This document shows, piece after piece, positions 1 through 5,019 of a stretch of DNA of 5,019 nt (positions within the stretch are counted from its first letter, which is position 1; each line of letters starts with the position of its first letter). The notes below the pieces were generated by a model that worked only from the letters and a program-made list of their open reading frames with translations, was not told where the DNA came from and made no database searches. Origin of the DNA: an uncultured Ruminococcus sp. (GTDB lineage Bacteria > Bacillota > Clostridia > Oscillospirales > Acutalibacteraceae). Location of the stretch: the NCBI GenBank assembly GCA_902766585.1, contig CACXDV010000296.1, positions 1-5,019 of the forward strand. Reading direction: 5' to 3'. Position numbers and translations under genes: made by a program.

Positions 1-1119
1 AAAGCACTTTGCCTCGACCTTATCGGCAAGCCCCTGTACAGGGAATTTTTCAAAATCAATACCCCAGATAAGACCTATTCCTCTTGCCTCAAGACGGCTA
101 TCAAGGGGAAGTATCTCTTCCTCGATGAATTTCTTTACAATAACGCTCTTTGCCTTAACAGCGTCCTCTATCTTATTCTCAAGCATATAATCAAGACCGG
201 CCTTAGCGGCAACGAATGCCATCTGATTGCCTCTGAAGGTACCGTTATGCTCGCCCGGCTTCCAGATATCAAGTTCAGGCTTAATGAGAGTAATTGCAAG
301 CGGCAGACCATATCCGCCGATAGATTTGGACATTGTTACGATATCGGGCTGTATTCCTGCTCTTTCAAAGGAGAAGAAATCTCCGCTTCTGCAGCAGCCG
401 ACCTGTACATCATCTACTATCATAAGAATGTCGTTATCGTCACAGAATTTTCTTACGCGCCTGAGCCATTCGGCATCAAATACGCGAATTCCTCCCTCTG
501 CCTGTATTGTCTCAAGAAACAGAGCCGCCGGCTTCTCAATACCGCTGTGGTCATCGGTAAGAAGACGCTGCATATATGCTACGGTATCAAGCTCCGGGAA
601 CATATAAGGCGCGGGAATGAAAGTGACATTATCAAGCGGAACTCCTGCTCCCCTTCTTGAAGCCTTATCGGTAGTAAGAGCAAGTGAGCCGAGAGTCATT
701 CCGTGAAAGGCACCCATAAATGCAAATACATTTCTGCGTCCCTTTACCTTTCTTGCAAGCTTTAAAGCAGCCTCGTTTGCATTTGTACCTGTGGGACCGG
801 GGAACTGTATCTTATAATCAAGTCCCCTGGGCTTAAGTATCTTTTCCTCCAGAGTTTCGATAAATTCCCTCTTCGGAACGGTATACATATCAAGCGCATG
901 GATAATTCCGTCATTCTCAAGATATTCAATAAGCTTTTTCTTGATTTCGGGATTGTTATGACCATAGTTTACAGCACCTGCGCCGCAGAAAAAGTCAATG
1001 TACTTTGTTCCCTCTTCGTCAATGAAATATGAGCCTACAGACCTCTTGAATACAGTGGGGAAATGTCTGCAATAGGAGCGTACCTCCGATTCATAGCTTT
1101 CAAAAACAGACGTATTCAT
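1..1119 (-). CDS. ectB: Diaminobutyrate--2-oxoglutarate aminotransferase, partial (3' end outside window)
   Basis: PLP-dependent class III aminotransferase that makes L-2,4-diaminobutyrate from L-aspartate 4-semialdehyde with glutamate as amino donor, in the cytoplasm. The first 373 codons are present and no stop is reached; the family is usually about 420 residues, so roughly 50 C-terminal residues are missing. Visible: the EctB-like N-terminus (FESYESEVRSYCRHFPTVF, residues 6-24), the phosphate-binding GPTGTNANEAALKLAR (108-123), FHGMTLGSLALT (138-149), the cofactor aspartate in IVDDVQVG (D236), and the Schiff-base lysine K265 in TMSKSIGGYG. Start: ATG at 1119, with GGAGAG (1128-1133) eight bases upstream and a sigma-A promoter behind it. 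Residues 241-246 read GCCRSG, where I would expect GCGRTG; this is probably tolerated. No ectA precedes it, so the product may feed something other than ectoine, for example diaminopropane or polyamine synthesis (inference). General class III aminotransferase is certain; EctB subfamily is likely. Confidence 0.9.
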   Translation of the reverse strand, partial: MNTSVFESYESEVRSYCRHFPTVFKRSVGSYFIDEEGTKYIDFFCGAGAVNYGHNNPEIKKKLIEYLENDGIIHALDMYTVPKREFIETLEEKILKPRGLDYKIQFPGPTGTNANEAALKLARKVKGRRNVFAFMGAFHGMTLGSLALTTDKASRRGAGVPLDNVTFIPAPYMFPELDTVAYMQRLLTDDHSGIEKPAALFLETIQAEGGIRVFDAEWLRRVRKFCDDNDILMIVDDVQVGCCRSGDFFSFERAGIQPDIVTMSKSIGGYGLPLAITLIKPELDIWKPGEHNGTFRGNQMAFVAAKAGLDYMLENKIEDAVKAKSVIVKKFIEEEILPLDSRLEARGIGLIWGIDFEKFPVQGLADKVEAKCF

Positions 1120-1149
1120 TTTACCTACTCTCCGTTTCTTTCTTATATA

Positions 1150-1165
1150 TTCATGGCTGCATGAA
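1150..1165 (-). promoter_or_regulatory. Perfect 6-bp inverted repeat in the ectB 5' leader
   Basis: TTCATG and CATGAA flank a four-base loop. It lies about 30 bases downstream of the predicted ectB transcription start and about 15 bases before the RBS. It could be a short RNA stem or half of a repressor site. The arms are short, so chance is a real possibility. Confidence 0.3.
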
Positions 1166-1198
1166 CTATTCACACAGCTCATATCGTCTACATAGCAT

Positions 1199-1227
1199 AT
1201 TTTAACCTTTTTGTTTTCAACAGTCAA
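1199..1227 (-). promoter_or_regulatory. Sigma-A promoter of ectB
   Basis: Read on the minus strand: -35 TTGACT (1222-1227), a 17-bp spacer, and -10 TAAAAT (1199-1204). The predicted start is near 1192, giving a leader of about 70 bases to the ATG at 1119. The match to consensus and the spacing are good, and no gene precedes ectB on this strand inside the intergenic region. ectB is therefore the first gene of its transcription unit. Confidence 0.75.
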
Positions 1228-1434
1228 GCAAAAAAGCCCCATAAAACATTCTTTTTGAGCTGATTTTCCAACTTTTGAGAAGGTGTACAAAAATATAAAA
1301 AAGTATGCAATTTTTTTTACCACTATTCAGCCGCAGAATTATAAAGTTTTCTGCCGCGAAGCGAACTATTGTACCGCATAAGCCCCATATATGAAATGCC
1401 CCTTATGTCAAAAAAAGCTTATGAAGATAAATAA

Positions 1435-1458
1435 ATATTGATACCGCGGTATATATAT
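1435..1458. promoter_or_regulatory. Operator-like palindrome inside the flavodoxin promoter
   Basis: A perfect 12-bp palindrome, ATACCGCGGTAT (1441-1452), sits in AT-rich DNA and extends to a 24-bp dyad with 10 of 12 pairs matching. It overlaps the -35 box and fills most of the spacer, the classic place for a repressor that blocks RNA polymerase. A dimeric helix-turn-helix repressor is the natural candidate, but no regulator gene lies in the window and the family cannot be named from the site alone. Confidence 0.55.
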
Positions 1459-1466
1459 GTTATATT
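1438..1466 (+). promoter_or_regulatory. Sigma-A promoter of the flavodoxin remnant
   Basis: The -35 box TTGATA (1438-1443), a 17-bp spacer and the -10 box TATATT (1461-1466) predict a start near 1473 and a leader of about 30 bases. A strong RBS, TGGAGGT (1491-1497), follows, seven bases before the ATG at 1504. The promoter and RBS look fully functional although the gene they drive is broken. Confidence 0.7.
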
Positions 1467-1503
1467 GTTATTATAAAATAATTTTAATTTTGGAGGTATT
1501 AAT

Positions 1504-1812
1504 ATGAGCAAGGTATTAACAGCTTATTTCTCGGCAAGCGGTTCAACAGCTCATGCAGCAGAAGCACTTGCAAAGGCGGCAGGAACGGATATTTTTGAGA
1601 TCGTACCTGAGCAGGCATATACGGCAGATGACCTCAGATGGACGGACAAAAACAGCCGCAGCTCACTTGAAATGGCAGACAAAGGCTCCCGCCCCGCAAT
1701 TGAATCAAGGGTAGAAAATATGGAGCAGTATGATGTTATATTCCTCGGCTTTCCTATATGGTGGTACCGTGGAATTTATAGAGGGTGTTGGCGTCAAAGG
1801 CATCATAAATAA
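1504..1812 (+). pseudogene. Flavodoxin, N-terminal half only, with out-of-frame tail
   Basis: The first 88 residues are a clear short-chain flavodoxin: strand VLTAYFSASGSTAHAAEALAK with the FMN-phosphate loop SASGSTA (residues 10-16), the EIVPEQAYTADDLRW segment common in Clostridia, SRPAIE, and the second strand YDVIFLGFPIWWY (76-88), which borders the flavin. Right after WWY (end 1767) the frame continues into 14 residues rich in Arg, Trp and His (RGIYRGCWRQRHHK) and stops. The usual partner region (APTIINTFLE..., GGSGMG-type loop, last helix) is absent; family members run about 150-180 residues. Intact flavodoxins carry electrons on FMN in the cytoplasm. This one cannot complete the fold, so it is called a pseudogene although promoter, RBS and start are intact. 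A deletion or recombination next to 1767 is the simplest explanation. Confidence 0.8.
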
Positions 1813-2012
1813 GGGAGAAAGCTTTCTGTTTACCGATGGTAAATGGAACGATCTGACTTCTGTAAGGGACAGCCTTATCGAAAGAGCCTGCAAGAATTGC
1901 TCTGATGAATACAGCGCAAATAAAAGACTTCCCGAGCTTAAGCTTAAAGATAAGGACAGCTTCACGGTCGATAAACTATTCAATCAAGGCAATCACCTTC
2001 CCTGAAAGCTGA
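1769..2012 (+). pseudogene. C-terminal remnant of an unrelated protein, possibly a lectin-like surface domain
   Basis: From about 1769 a second frame (+1 relative to the flavodoxin) looks coding: VEFIEGVGVKGIINKGESF, then LFTDGKWNDLTSVRDSL, and a Lys/Asp-rich stretch. It is not a flavodoxin C-terminus. Read straight through, it ends in LFNQGNHLP with a stop at 2003-2005. Removing one A from the AAA at 1973-1975 instead gives VDNYSIKAITFPES and a stop at 2010-2012. The pair GESF..DGKW..DL near the front and NYxIKAIT at the very end resembles the closing domain of clostridial secreted C1-type peptidases and related surface proteins (lectin-like domain). That resemblance is from memory and tentative. 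No start codon, RBS or N-terminal part is present, so this is a fragment: coding relic likely, identity uncertain. Confidence 0.5.
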
Positions 2013-2040
2013 AATACGGCATTTACCGAACAAAATAATG

Positions 2041-2079
2041 AGGATGCAGCTTTATTCAAAAAACTGCATCCTTTTTTTT
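2041..2079 (+). terminator. Rho-independent terminator of the flavodoxin/relic locus
   Basis: AGGATGCAG (2041-2049) pairs perfectly with CTGCATCCT (2064-2072) across a 14-base AT-rich loop, and eight T residues follow (2072-2079). It is a strong terminator on the plus strand. On the minus strand the same stem, located just past the metY stop at 2088, is followed by TCATTATTTT, so it may also stop metY transcripts, less efficiently. Confidence 0.9.
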
Positions 2080-2087
2080 GCTGTTTA

Positions 2088-3359
2088 TCAGATCTTGTCA
2101 AGAGCCTGCTTGATATCGCTGATGATATCGTCAATATATTCAAGTCCTACGGACATTCTGATGAGATTGGGCTTAACACCACATTCCTCAAGCTGCTGGT
2201 CATTCATCTGACGGTGTGTTGTGCTTGCGGGGTGAAGCGCACAGGTACGGGCATCGGCAACATGGATAACAAGCTTTATCATATTAAGGCTGTTCATAAA
2301 TTCCATAGCCTTTTCACGTCCGCCCTTTACACCGAAGGAAATTACGCCGCAGCTTCCGTTCGGCATAAGCTTTTTGCATCTTTCGTAATACTTATTGCTT
2401 TCAAGTCCGGGATAATTTACCCACTCAATTTTATCGTTTGCTTCAAGGAATTTTGCAACTGCAAGAGCATTGGAACAATGTCTTTCCATTCTGAGGAACA
2501 ATGTTTCAAGTCCGAGATTCAGAAGGAAGGCATTCTGAGGGCTTTGCTGTGCGCCGTAGTCACGCATGAGATGCGTTACAGCCTTTGTGATATAGGCAGC
2601 CTTTCCGAATTTTTCGGAATAGATGACACCGTGATAAGACTCATCAGGCTCAGTAAACATCGGGAACTTGCCGTTTGTCCAGTCAAAATTGCCGCTGTCA
2701 ACGATAACACCGCCGATCGCAACAGCATGACCGTCCATATATTTTGTAGTGGAATGTGTAACGATATCTGCGCCCCACTCAAAAGGTCTGAAATTGATAG
2801 GAGTCGGGAAGGTATTGTCAACGATAAGCGGTACGCCGTGCTTATGGGCAAGCCTTGAATATGTCTCTATATCGGCAACATCAAGTGAAGGGTTAGAAAC
2901 ACTTTCGGTAAATACAGCTCTTGTATTATCCTTGAATGCTGCTTCTATTTCCTCCTCAGATGCATCGGGGCTTATGAATGTAAAGTCAATGCCAAGCTCA
3001 CGAAGTGATTTGTTGAAAAGGTTGAAGGTACCGCCGTAGATTGCGGCAGCGCATACTACATGATCTCCCGCATGACAGATATTTGTTATTGACATCATGC
3101 TTGCAGCCTGACCGGATGAGGTAAGCATTGCGCCGACACCGCCCTCAAGAGCAGAGATCTTTGCAGCGACTGCGCTGAGCGTGGGGTTTGTAAGACGGGT
3201 ATAGAAAAAGCCGTCCTCTTCAAGATCAAAAAGTCTTCCGAGTGTTTCAGCGCTGTCATACTTAAATGTAGTGCTCTGAACTATCGGAATTACTCTTGGT
3301 TCGCCGTTTTTCGGCTCATAGCCTGCCTGGAGGCATTTTGTGTTGATATGGTATTCCAT
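2088..3359 (-). CDS. metY: O-acetylhomoserine sulfhydrylase (O-acetylhomoserine aminocarboxypropyltransferase)
   Basis: PLP enzyme of the Cys/Met metabolism family. It converts O-acetyl-L-homoserine and sulfide to homocysteine and acetate (direct sulfhydrylation toward methionine) in the cytoplasm. At 423 residues it is full length for the family. Visible: QSTTFKYDSAETLGRLFDL (28-46), the neighbouring-subunit phosphate contact YTR (53-55) followed by LTNPT, SSGQAA (81-86), IYGGTF with the PLP-stacking tyrosine Y108, VDNTF with D181, and the Schiff-base lysine K206 in THSTTKYMDGHA. The C-terminal substrate-specificity region (RTCALHPASTTHRQM, then RMSVGLEYIDDI) is also present. Start: ATG at 3359 with AAAGGAG (3368-3374) eight bases upstream, lying inside the end of tmk. 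Only two bases separate it from the tmk stop, so translation is probably coupled. No methionine riboswitch or T-box sits directly in front. Related cystathionine enzymes are less likely because the long insertion after K206 and the YTRLTNPT context fit MetY. Confidence 0.93.
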   Translation of the reverse strand: MEYHINTKCLQAGYEPKNGEPRVIPIVQSTTFKYDSAETLGRLFDLEEDGFFYTRLTNPTLSAVAAKISALEGGVGAMLTSSGQAASMMSITNICHAGDHVVCAAAIYGGTFNLFNKSLRELGIDFTFISPDASEEEIEAAFKDNTRAVFTESVSNPSLDVADIETYSRLAHKHGVPLIVDNTFPTPINFRPFEWGADIVTHSTTKYMDGHAVAIGGVIVDSGNFDWTNGKFPMFTEPDESYHGVIYSEKFGKAAYITKAVTHLMRDYGAQQSPQNAFLLNLGLETLFLRMERHCSNALAVAKFLEANDKIEWVNYPGLESNKYYERCKKLMPNGSCGVISFGVKGGREKAMEFMNSLNMIKLVIHVADARTCALHPASTTHRQMNDQQLEECGVKPNLIRMSVGLEYIDDIISDIKQALDKI

Positions 3360-3361
3360 TT

Positions 3362-3988
3362 TCAGTTCTCCTTTATGCTGTCATAAATTTTTATTATATC
3401 AGCCGAAACCTCCGGTATAGACCTTGAGGCATCGACGATTTTTATATTTTCTGCATTCCTGAGCCTTTCAAAGACCTCAAAGAATCGCTTGCGTATCCTG
3501 CGCTGAGTTTCCTTATTCTCATATATTTCCCTGTCCATGCGGTTCTGCTCTATCCTTTCGTCACAGCTTTCTATATCCGCATCAAGGAAAATACAAAGGT
3601 CGGGCTTTATTATTTCGGAACAGTTAAGGTTCATATCCATTACCCAATCAAGATCGGCGTCTATTCCCTGATAGGCAAATGAGGAATAATAATATCTGTC
3701 ACAGATAACATCTGTTCCGTTTTCAAGATAAAGCCTTATGCCGTTTTTAGTATTTGCATTATGAAATATCCTGTCCGCAAGAAAAAGCGCGGACAATTCA
3801 AATGCATCTCTTCTGACAAAACCGCCGAGGGCATCCCTTATCATACCTCCTGTCGAAGATGAGGTAGGCTCAGCGGTAACATATACCTTTCTTCCGCGTT
3901 TTTTCATTTCTTTTTCAAGGAGGGCTATCTGCGTACCCTTTCCGGAGCCGTCAAGACCTTCAAAGACAATAAGCTTTCCTTTTGACAT
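3362..3988 (-). CDS. tmk: Thymidylate (dTMP) kinase
   Basis: Phosphorylates dTMP to dTDP with ATP, an essential step toward dTTP in the cytoplasm. At 208 residues it has normal family length. Visible: P-loop FEGLDGSGKGTQ (9-20, K17), TAEP (38-41), LFLADR (68-73), the signature DRYYYSS with AYQG (D97-R98-Y99, 102-108), PDLCIFLDAD (129-138), and a lid region with arginines R145, R150 and R153 before acidic residues. The P-loop has no arginine while the lid is basic, which suggests the bacterial class II arrangement (inference). The P-loop reads GKGT rather than the more common GKTT or GKST; it is conservative, but a kinase with altered nucleoside preference cannot be excluded. Start: ATG at 3988; the RBS is weak (GGGATGG region). 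It is the first gene of a two-gene unit with metY, with a predicted leader of only about 29 bases. Confidence 0.9.
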   Translation of the reverse strand: MSKGKLIVFEGLDGSGKGTQIALLEKEMKKRGRKVYVTAEPTSSSTGGMIRDALGGFVRRDAFELSALFLADRIFHNANTKNGIRLYLENGTDVICDRYYYSSFAYQGIDADLDWVMDMNLNCSEIIKPDLCIFLDADIESCDERIEQNRMDREIYENKETQRRIRKRFFEVFERLRNAENIKIVDASRSIPEVSADIIKIYDSIKEN

Positions 3989-4023
3989 ACTTCTACCATC
4001 CCGACAAAAAATAAGATAAGCCT

Positions 4024-4052
4024 ATTATACTATTATTTTTTTCTTTTTACAA
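4024..4052 (-). promoter_or_regulatory. Sigma-A promoter of tmk-metY
   Basis: On the minus strand: -35 TTGTAA (4047-4052), a 17-bp A-rich spacer, and a consensus -10 TATAAT (4024-4029). Predicted start is near 4017. It stands about 30 bp from the -35 box of the divergent lysozyme promoter, so the two face away from each other. Confidence 0.75.
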
Positions 4053-4082
4053 GTATCAGGTAAAATGATTTTTTCTCTGTTA

Positions 4083-4111
4083 TTTACAAATCATCATAAA
4101 AATGATAGAAT
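4083..4111 (+). promoter_or_regulatory. Sigma-A promoter of the GH25 lysozyme gene
   Basis: The -35 box TTTACA (4083-4088), a 17-bp spacer and the -10 box TAGAAT (4106-4111) predict a start near 4118, leaving a leader of about 27 bases before the TTG start at 4145. A small ATCAT/ATGAT repeat lies in the spacer; it is too short to call an operator. Confidence 0.65.
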
Positions 4112-4124
4112 TAGAACAGAAACC

Positions 4125-4148
4125 ATGAAAGGAGATGTCCGTATTTGA
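4125..4148 (+). promoter_or_regulatory. RBS and overlapping seven-codon leader frame before the lysozyme
   Basis: AAAGGAG (4128-4134) is the only good RBS and lies ten bases before the TTG at 4145, which decides that start. An ATG at 4125 opens a tiny frame, MKGDVRI, that contains the RBS and ends at TGA 4146-4148, overlapping the TTG start. It has no RBS of its own and begins only about seven bases after the predicted transcription start. Translation of this leader is therefore doubtful. Confidence 0.4.
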
Positions 4149-4927
4149 AGCAGCGTACAAAAATGCGTCTGAGACTTTATTTAAGAATACTTGTCGTTTC
4201 GCTGATAACACTGTCTTTAACGGTCGGTACAGGATTTTACCTTTATCTGAACGGTCTGCTGATACCGAACGATCCGAAATACTGCAGGATAAGGGGAGTT
4301 GATGTTTCCTCATGGCAGGGTATCATAAACTGGGACGAGCTGGCGACTCAGACTGATTTTGTTTATATAAAGGCTACAGAAGGCTCCGGTCTGGTAGATC
4401 CGAGGTTTGAATATAATCTTTCGGGAGCATCATCAACAAAGCTCCGTGTGGGCTGTTATCTGTTTTTCAGCTTTGAATCAAAGGGAGAGACACAGGCAAA
4501 GAATTTTATCAGATATGTCCCGAAATATGACAATATGCTCCCGCCGGCAGTCGATATTGAATTTTACGGAGGCAATGAAGCCGATCCGCCCTCACGCGAA
4601 GAAGTGACTTATGAGCTTTCGATACTGCTTGATGAGCTGAAATACTATTACAAAATGCGTCCGGTCATATATGCGACAAAATCCTCCTATGAACATTATA
4701 TATCCGGCACCTTTGATGAATATGACATCTGGATACGGGACATTCTTTGTGAGCCGGAGCTTCCCGACGGCAGAGAATGGAGATTCTGGCAGTATTCCGA
4801 CAAGGGCAAGCTCAGAGGCTACAGCGGTGACGAGCCTTTTATCGACCTGAATGCCTTCAACGGCTCCAGGGATGATTTCCGCAATTATCCCGAAATTCTC
4901 GACGAAGACGACGAAGAACCCTTTTAA
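4145..4927 (+). CDS. Membrane-anchored GH25 muramidase (lysozyme)
   Basis: Glycoside hydrolase family 25 enzymes cut the beta-1,4 bond between N-acetylmuramic acid and N-acetylglucosamine in peptidoglycan. The 260-residue protein has a basic N-terminus (KQRTKMRLRLYLR), one hydrophobic helix at about 15-36 with no obvious cleavage site, then the GH25 domain from about 49 to 246. It should sit on the outer face of the membrane as a type II anchored protein. Catalytic-site features: GVDVSSWQG (D53), YIKATEG (74-80), VGCYLFFSF, the DxE pair in AVDIEF (D137, E139), RPVIYAT, RFWQYS (213-218), and FIDLNAF (D234). The tail is acidic (EILDEDDEEPF). There are no SH3 or choline-binding repeats. The TTG start is chosen because of AAAGGAG at 4128-4134; the next in-frame ATG (codon 7, 4163) lacks an RBS. 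A housekeeping wall-remodelling role is more likely than a phage endolysin, since there is no holin or phage gene nearby and the protein is anchored. Confidence 0.9.
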   Translation: MKQRTKMRLRLYLRILVVSLITLSLTVGTGFYLYLNGLLIPNDPKYCRIRGVDVSSWQGIINWDELATQTDFVYIKATEGSGLVDPRFEYNLSGASSTKLRVGCYLFFSFESKGETQAKNFIRYVPKYDNMLPPAVDIEFYGGNEADPPSREEVTYELSILLDELKYYYKMRPVIYATKSSYEHYISGTFDEYDIWIRDILCEPELPDGREWRFWQYSDKGKLRGYSGDEPFIDLNAFNGSRDDFRNYPEILDEDDEEPF

Positions 4928-4941
4928 ATGTACAATGTACA
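4928..4941 (+). repeat. Two tandem copies of ATGTACA directly after the lysozyme stop
   Basis: ATGTACA occurs at 4928-4934 and 4935-4941, followed by ATTG. The core TGTACA is its own reverse complement. Strings of this kind often mark the border of small intergenic repeats in Clostridia (recollection, not verified). The window ends before any second border could be seen. Confidence 0.45.
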
Positions 4942-4973
4942 ATTGAGTAGTTTTCCTGATTTGTTTTGCTGTT

Positions 4974-5012
4974 TTATTTCTATAGCACAAAGCAATTTTC
5001 AAATAGAAATAA
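4974..5012. repeat. AT-rich inverted repeat downstream of the lysozyme
   Basis: TTATTTCTAT (4974-4983) and ATAGAAATAA (5003-5012) are perfect 10-bp arms around a 19-base loop. The stem is AT-rich, the loop is long and no T run follows, so it is at best a weak terminator. It could also be an inner part of a small intergenic repeat. Confidence 0.4.
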
Positions 5013-5019
5013 TTTAAGC

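Larger units (their letters stand above)
1120..1503. other. Divergent intergenic region between ectB and the flavodoxin remnant
   Basis: An AT-rich, 384-bp region with no credible coding frame. It holds the ectB RBS, a small inverted repeat in the ectB leader, the ectB promoter on the minus strand and, about 210 bp further right, the plus-strand promoter, operator-like palindrome and RBS of the flavodoxin remnant. The middle part (about 1230-1430) contains a second copy of a 10-base string (AAGCCCCATA at 1234-1243 and 1380-1389) and a 6-bp inverted repeat (GCAGAA 1333-1338, TTCTGC 1349-1354). I can assign no function to that middle part. Confidence 0.8.

Noticed and set aside
227..660. Two plus-strand open frames inside the ectB region
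   Set aside because: They are antisense shadows of the clear class III aminotransferase frame, with no RBS and no protein-like motifs.
1338..1343. TATAAT on the minus strand as a second ectB promoter
   Set aside because: No acceptable -35 box lies 16-18 bp upstream, and the promoter at 1199-1227 is far better.
1234..1389. Direct repeat AAGCCCCATA (1234-1243 and 1380-1389) as a mobile-element or regulatory repeat
   Set aside because: There are only two copies, 146 bp apart, with no flanking structure; chance in a biased sequence is likely.
1404..1409. Perfect TTGACA on the minus strand
   Set aside because: The only -10-like string (TATATG) is 14 bp away, too close for a sigma-A promoter.
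1438..1466. MerR-type control of the flavodoxin promoter
   Set aside because: MerR-type promoters have a stretched 19-20 bp spacer; this one is the normal 17 bp, so a blocking repressor fits better.
1705..1983. Minus-strand 92-codon open frame across the relic locus
   Set aside because: It is low in complexity (Ser/Leu runs), has no RBS or promoter, and lies opposite the more convincing plus-strand relic.
2214..2858. Plus-strand 214-codon open frame inside metY, and other antisense frames at 2576-3039
   Set aside because: All are explained by codon bias of the metY gene on the other strand; no start signals or recognisable domains.
3989..4020. SAM riboswitch or T-box in front of the tmk-metY unit
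   Set aside because: The predicted leader is only about 29 bases, too short for either, and shows no terminator hairpin.
4145..4927. Phage endolysin or prophage remnant
   Set aside because: The GH25 protein has a membrane anchor and its own promoter, and no holin, integrase or other phage gene is present.
4592..5002. Minus-strand 136-codon open frame over the end of the lysozyme gene
   Set aside because: Most of it is antisense to the GH25 domain, whose catalytic motifs are intact; no RBS is evident at its start.

Overview
The window looks like chromosomal DNA of a low-to-mid GC member of the Bacillota, most likely a gut or rumen Clostridia (Ruminococcus/Oscillospiraceae-like). This rests on AGGAG-type ribosome binding sites, sigma-A promoters with 17-bp spacers, AT-rich intergenic DNA and the character of the proteins (clostridial O-acetylhomoserine sulfhydrylase, membrane-anchored GH25 lysozyme, short flavodoxin). 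The genus is an inference; there is no rRNA or other marker gene to settle it.

Layout. Positions 1-1119 (minus) hold the first 373 codons of an EctB-type diaminobutyrate--2-oxoglutarate aminotransferase, which runs off the left edge. A 384-bp intergenic region (1120-1503) carries two divergent promoters, one for ectB and one for a plus-strand locus. That locus (1504-2012) is broken. It starts with the N-terminal half of a flavodoxin behind a good promoter, a palindromic operator-like site and a strong RBS. The flavodoxin stops matching its family after residue 88 and is joined out of frame to the C-terminal tail of an unrelated protein, whose last codons are themselves frameshifted. A strong rho-independent terminator (2041-2079) closes it. 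Next come two tightly coupled minus-strand genes, tmk (3362-3988, dTMP kinase) and metY (2088-3359, O-acetylhomoserine sulfhydrylase), transcribed in the order tmk then metY from a promoter at 4024-4052. A divergent promoter at 4083-4111 drives a plus-strand gene for a membrane-anchored GH25 muramidase (4145-4927, TTG start). The last 92 bp hold only a short tandem repeat and an AT-rich inverted repeat.

How the genes relate. They do not form one pathway. EctB and MetY both draw on aspartate-family metabolism (aspartate semialdehyde, O-acetylhomoserine), but they sit in separate transcription units. Tmk supplies dTDP for DNA synthesis, and the GH25 enzyme acts on the cell wall. I see no convincing new biological system, CRISPR array, complete mobile element or RNA gene. 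The points most worth checking are the composite pseudogene that keeps an intact promoter and operator, and the ectB gene that leads its operon without an ectA in front of it.
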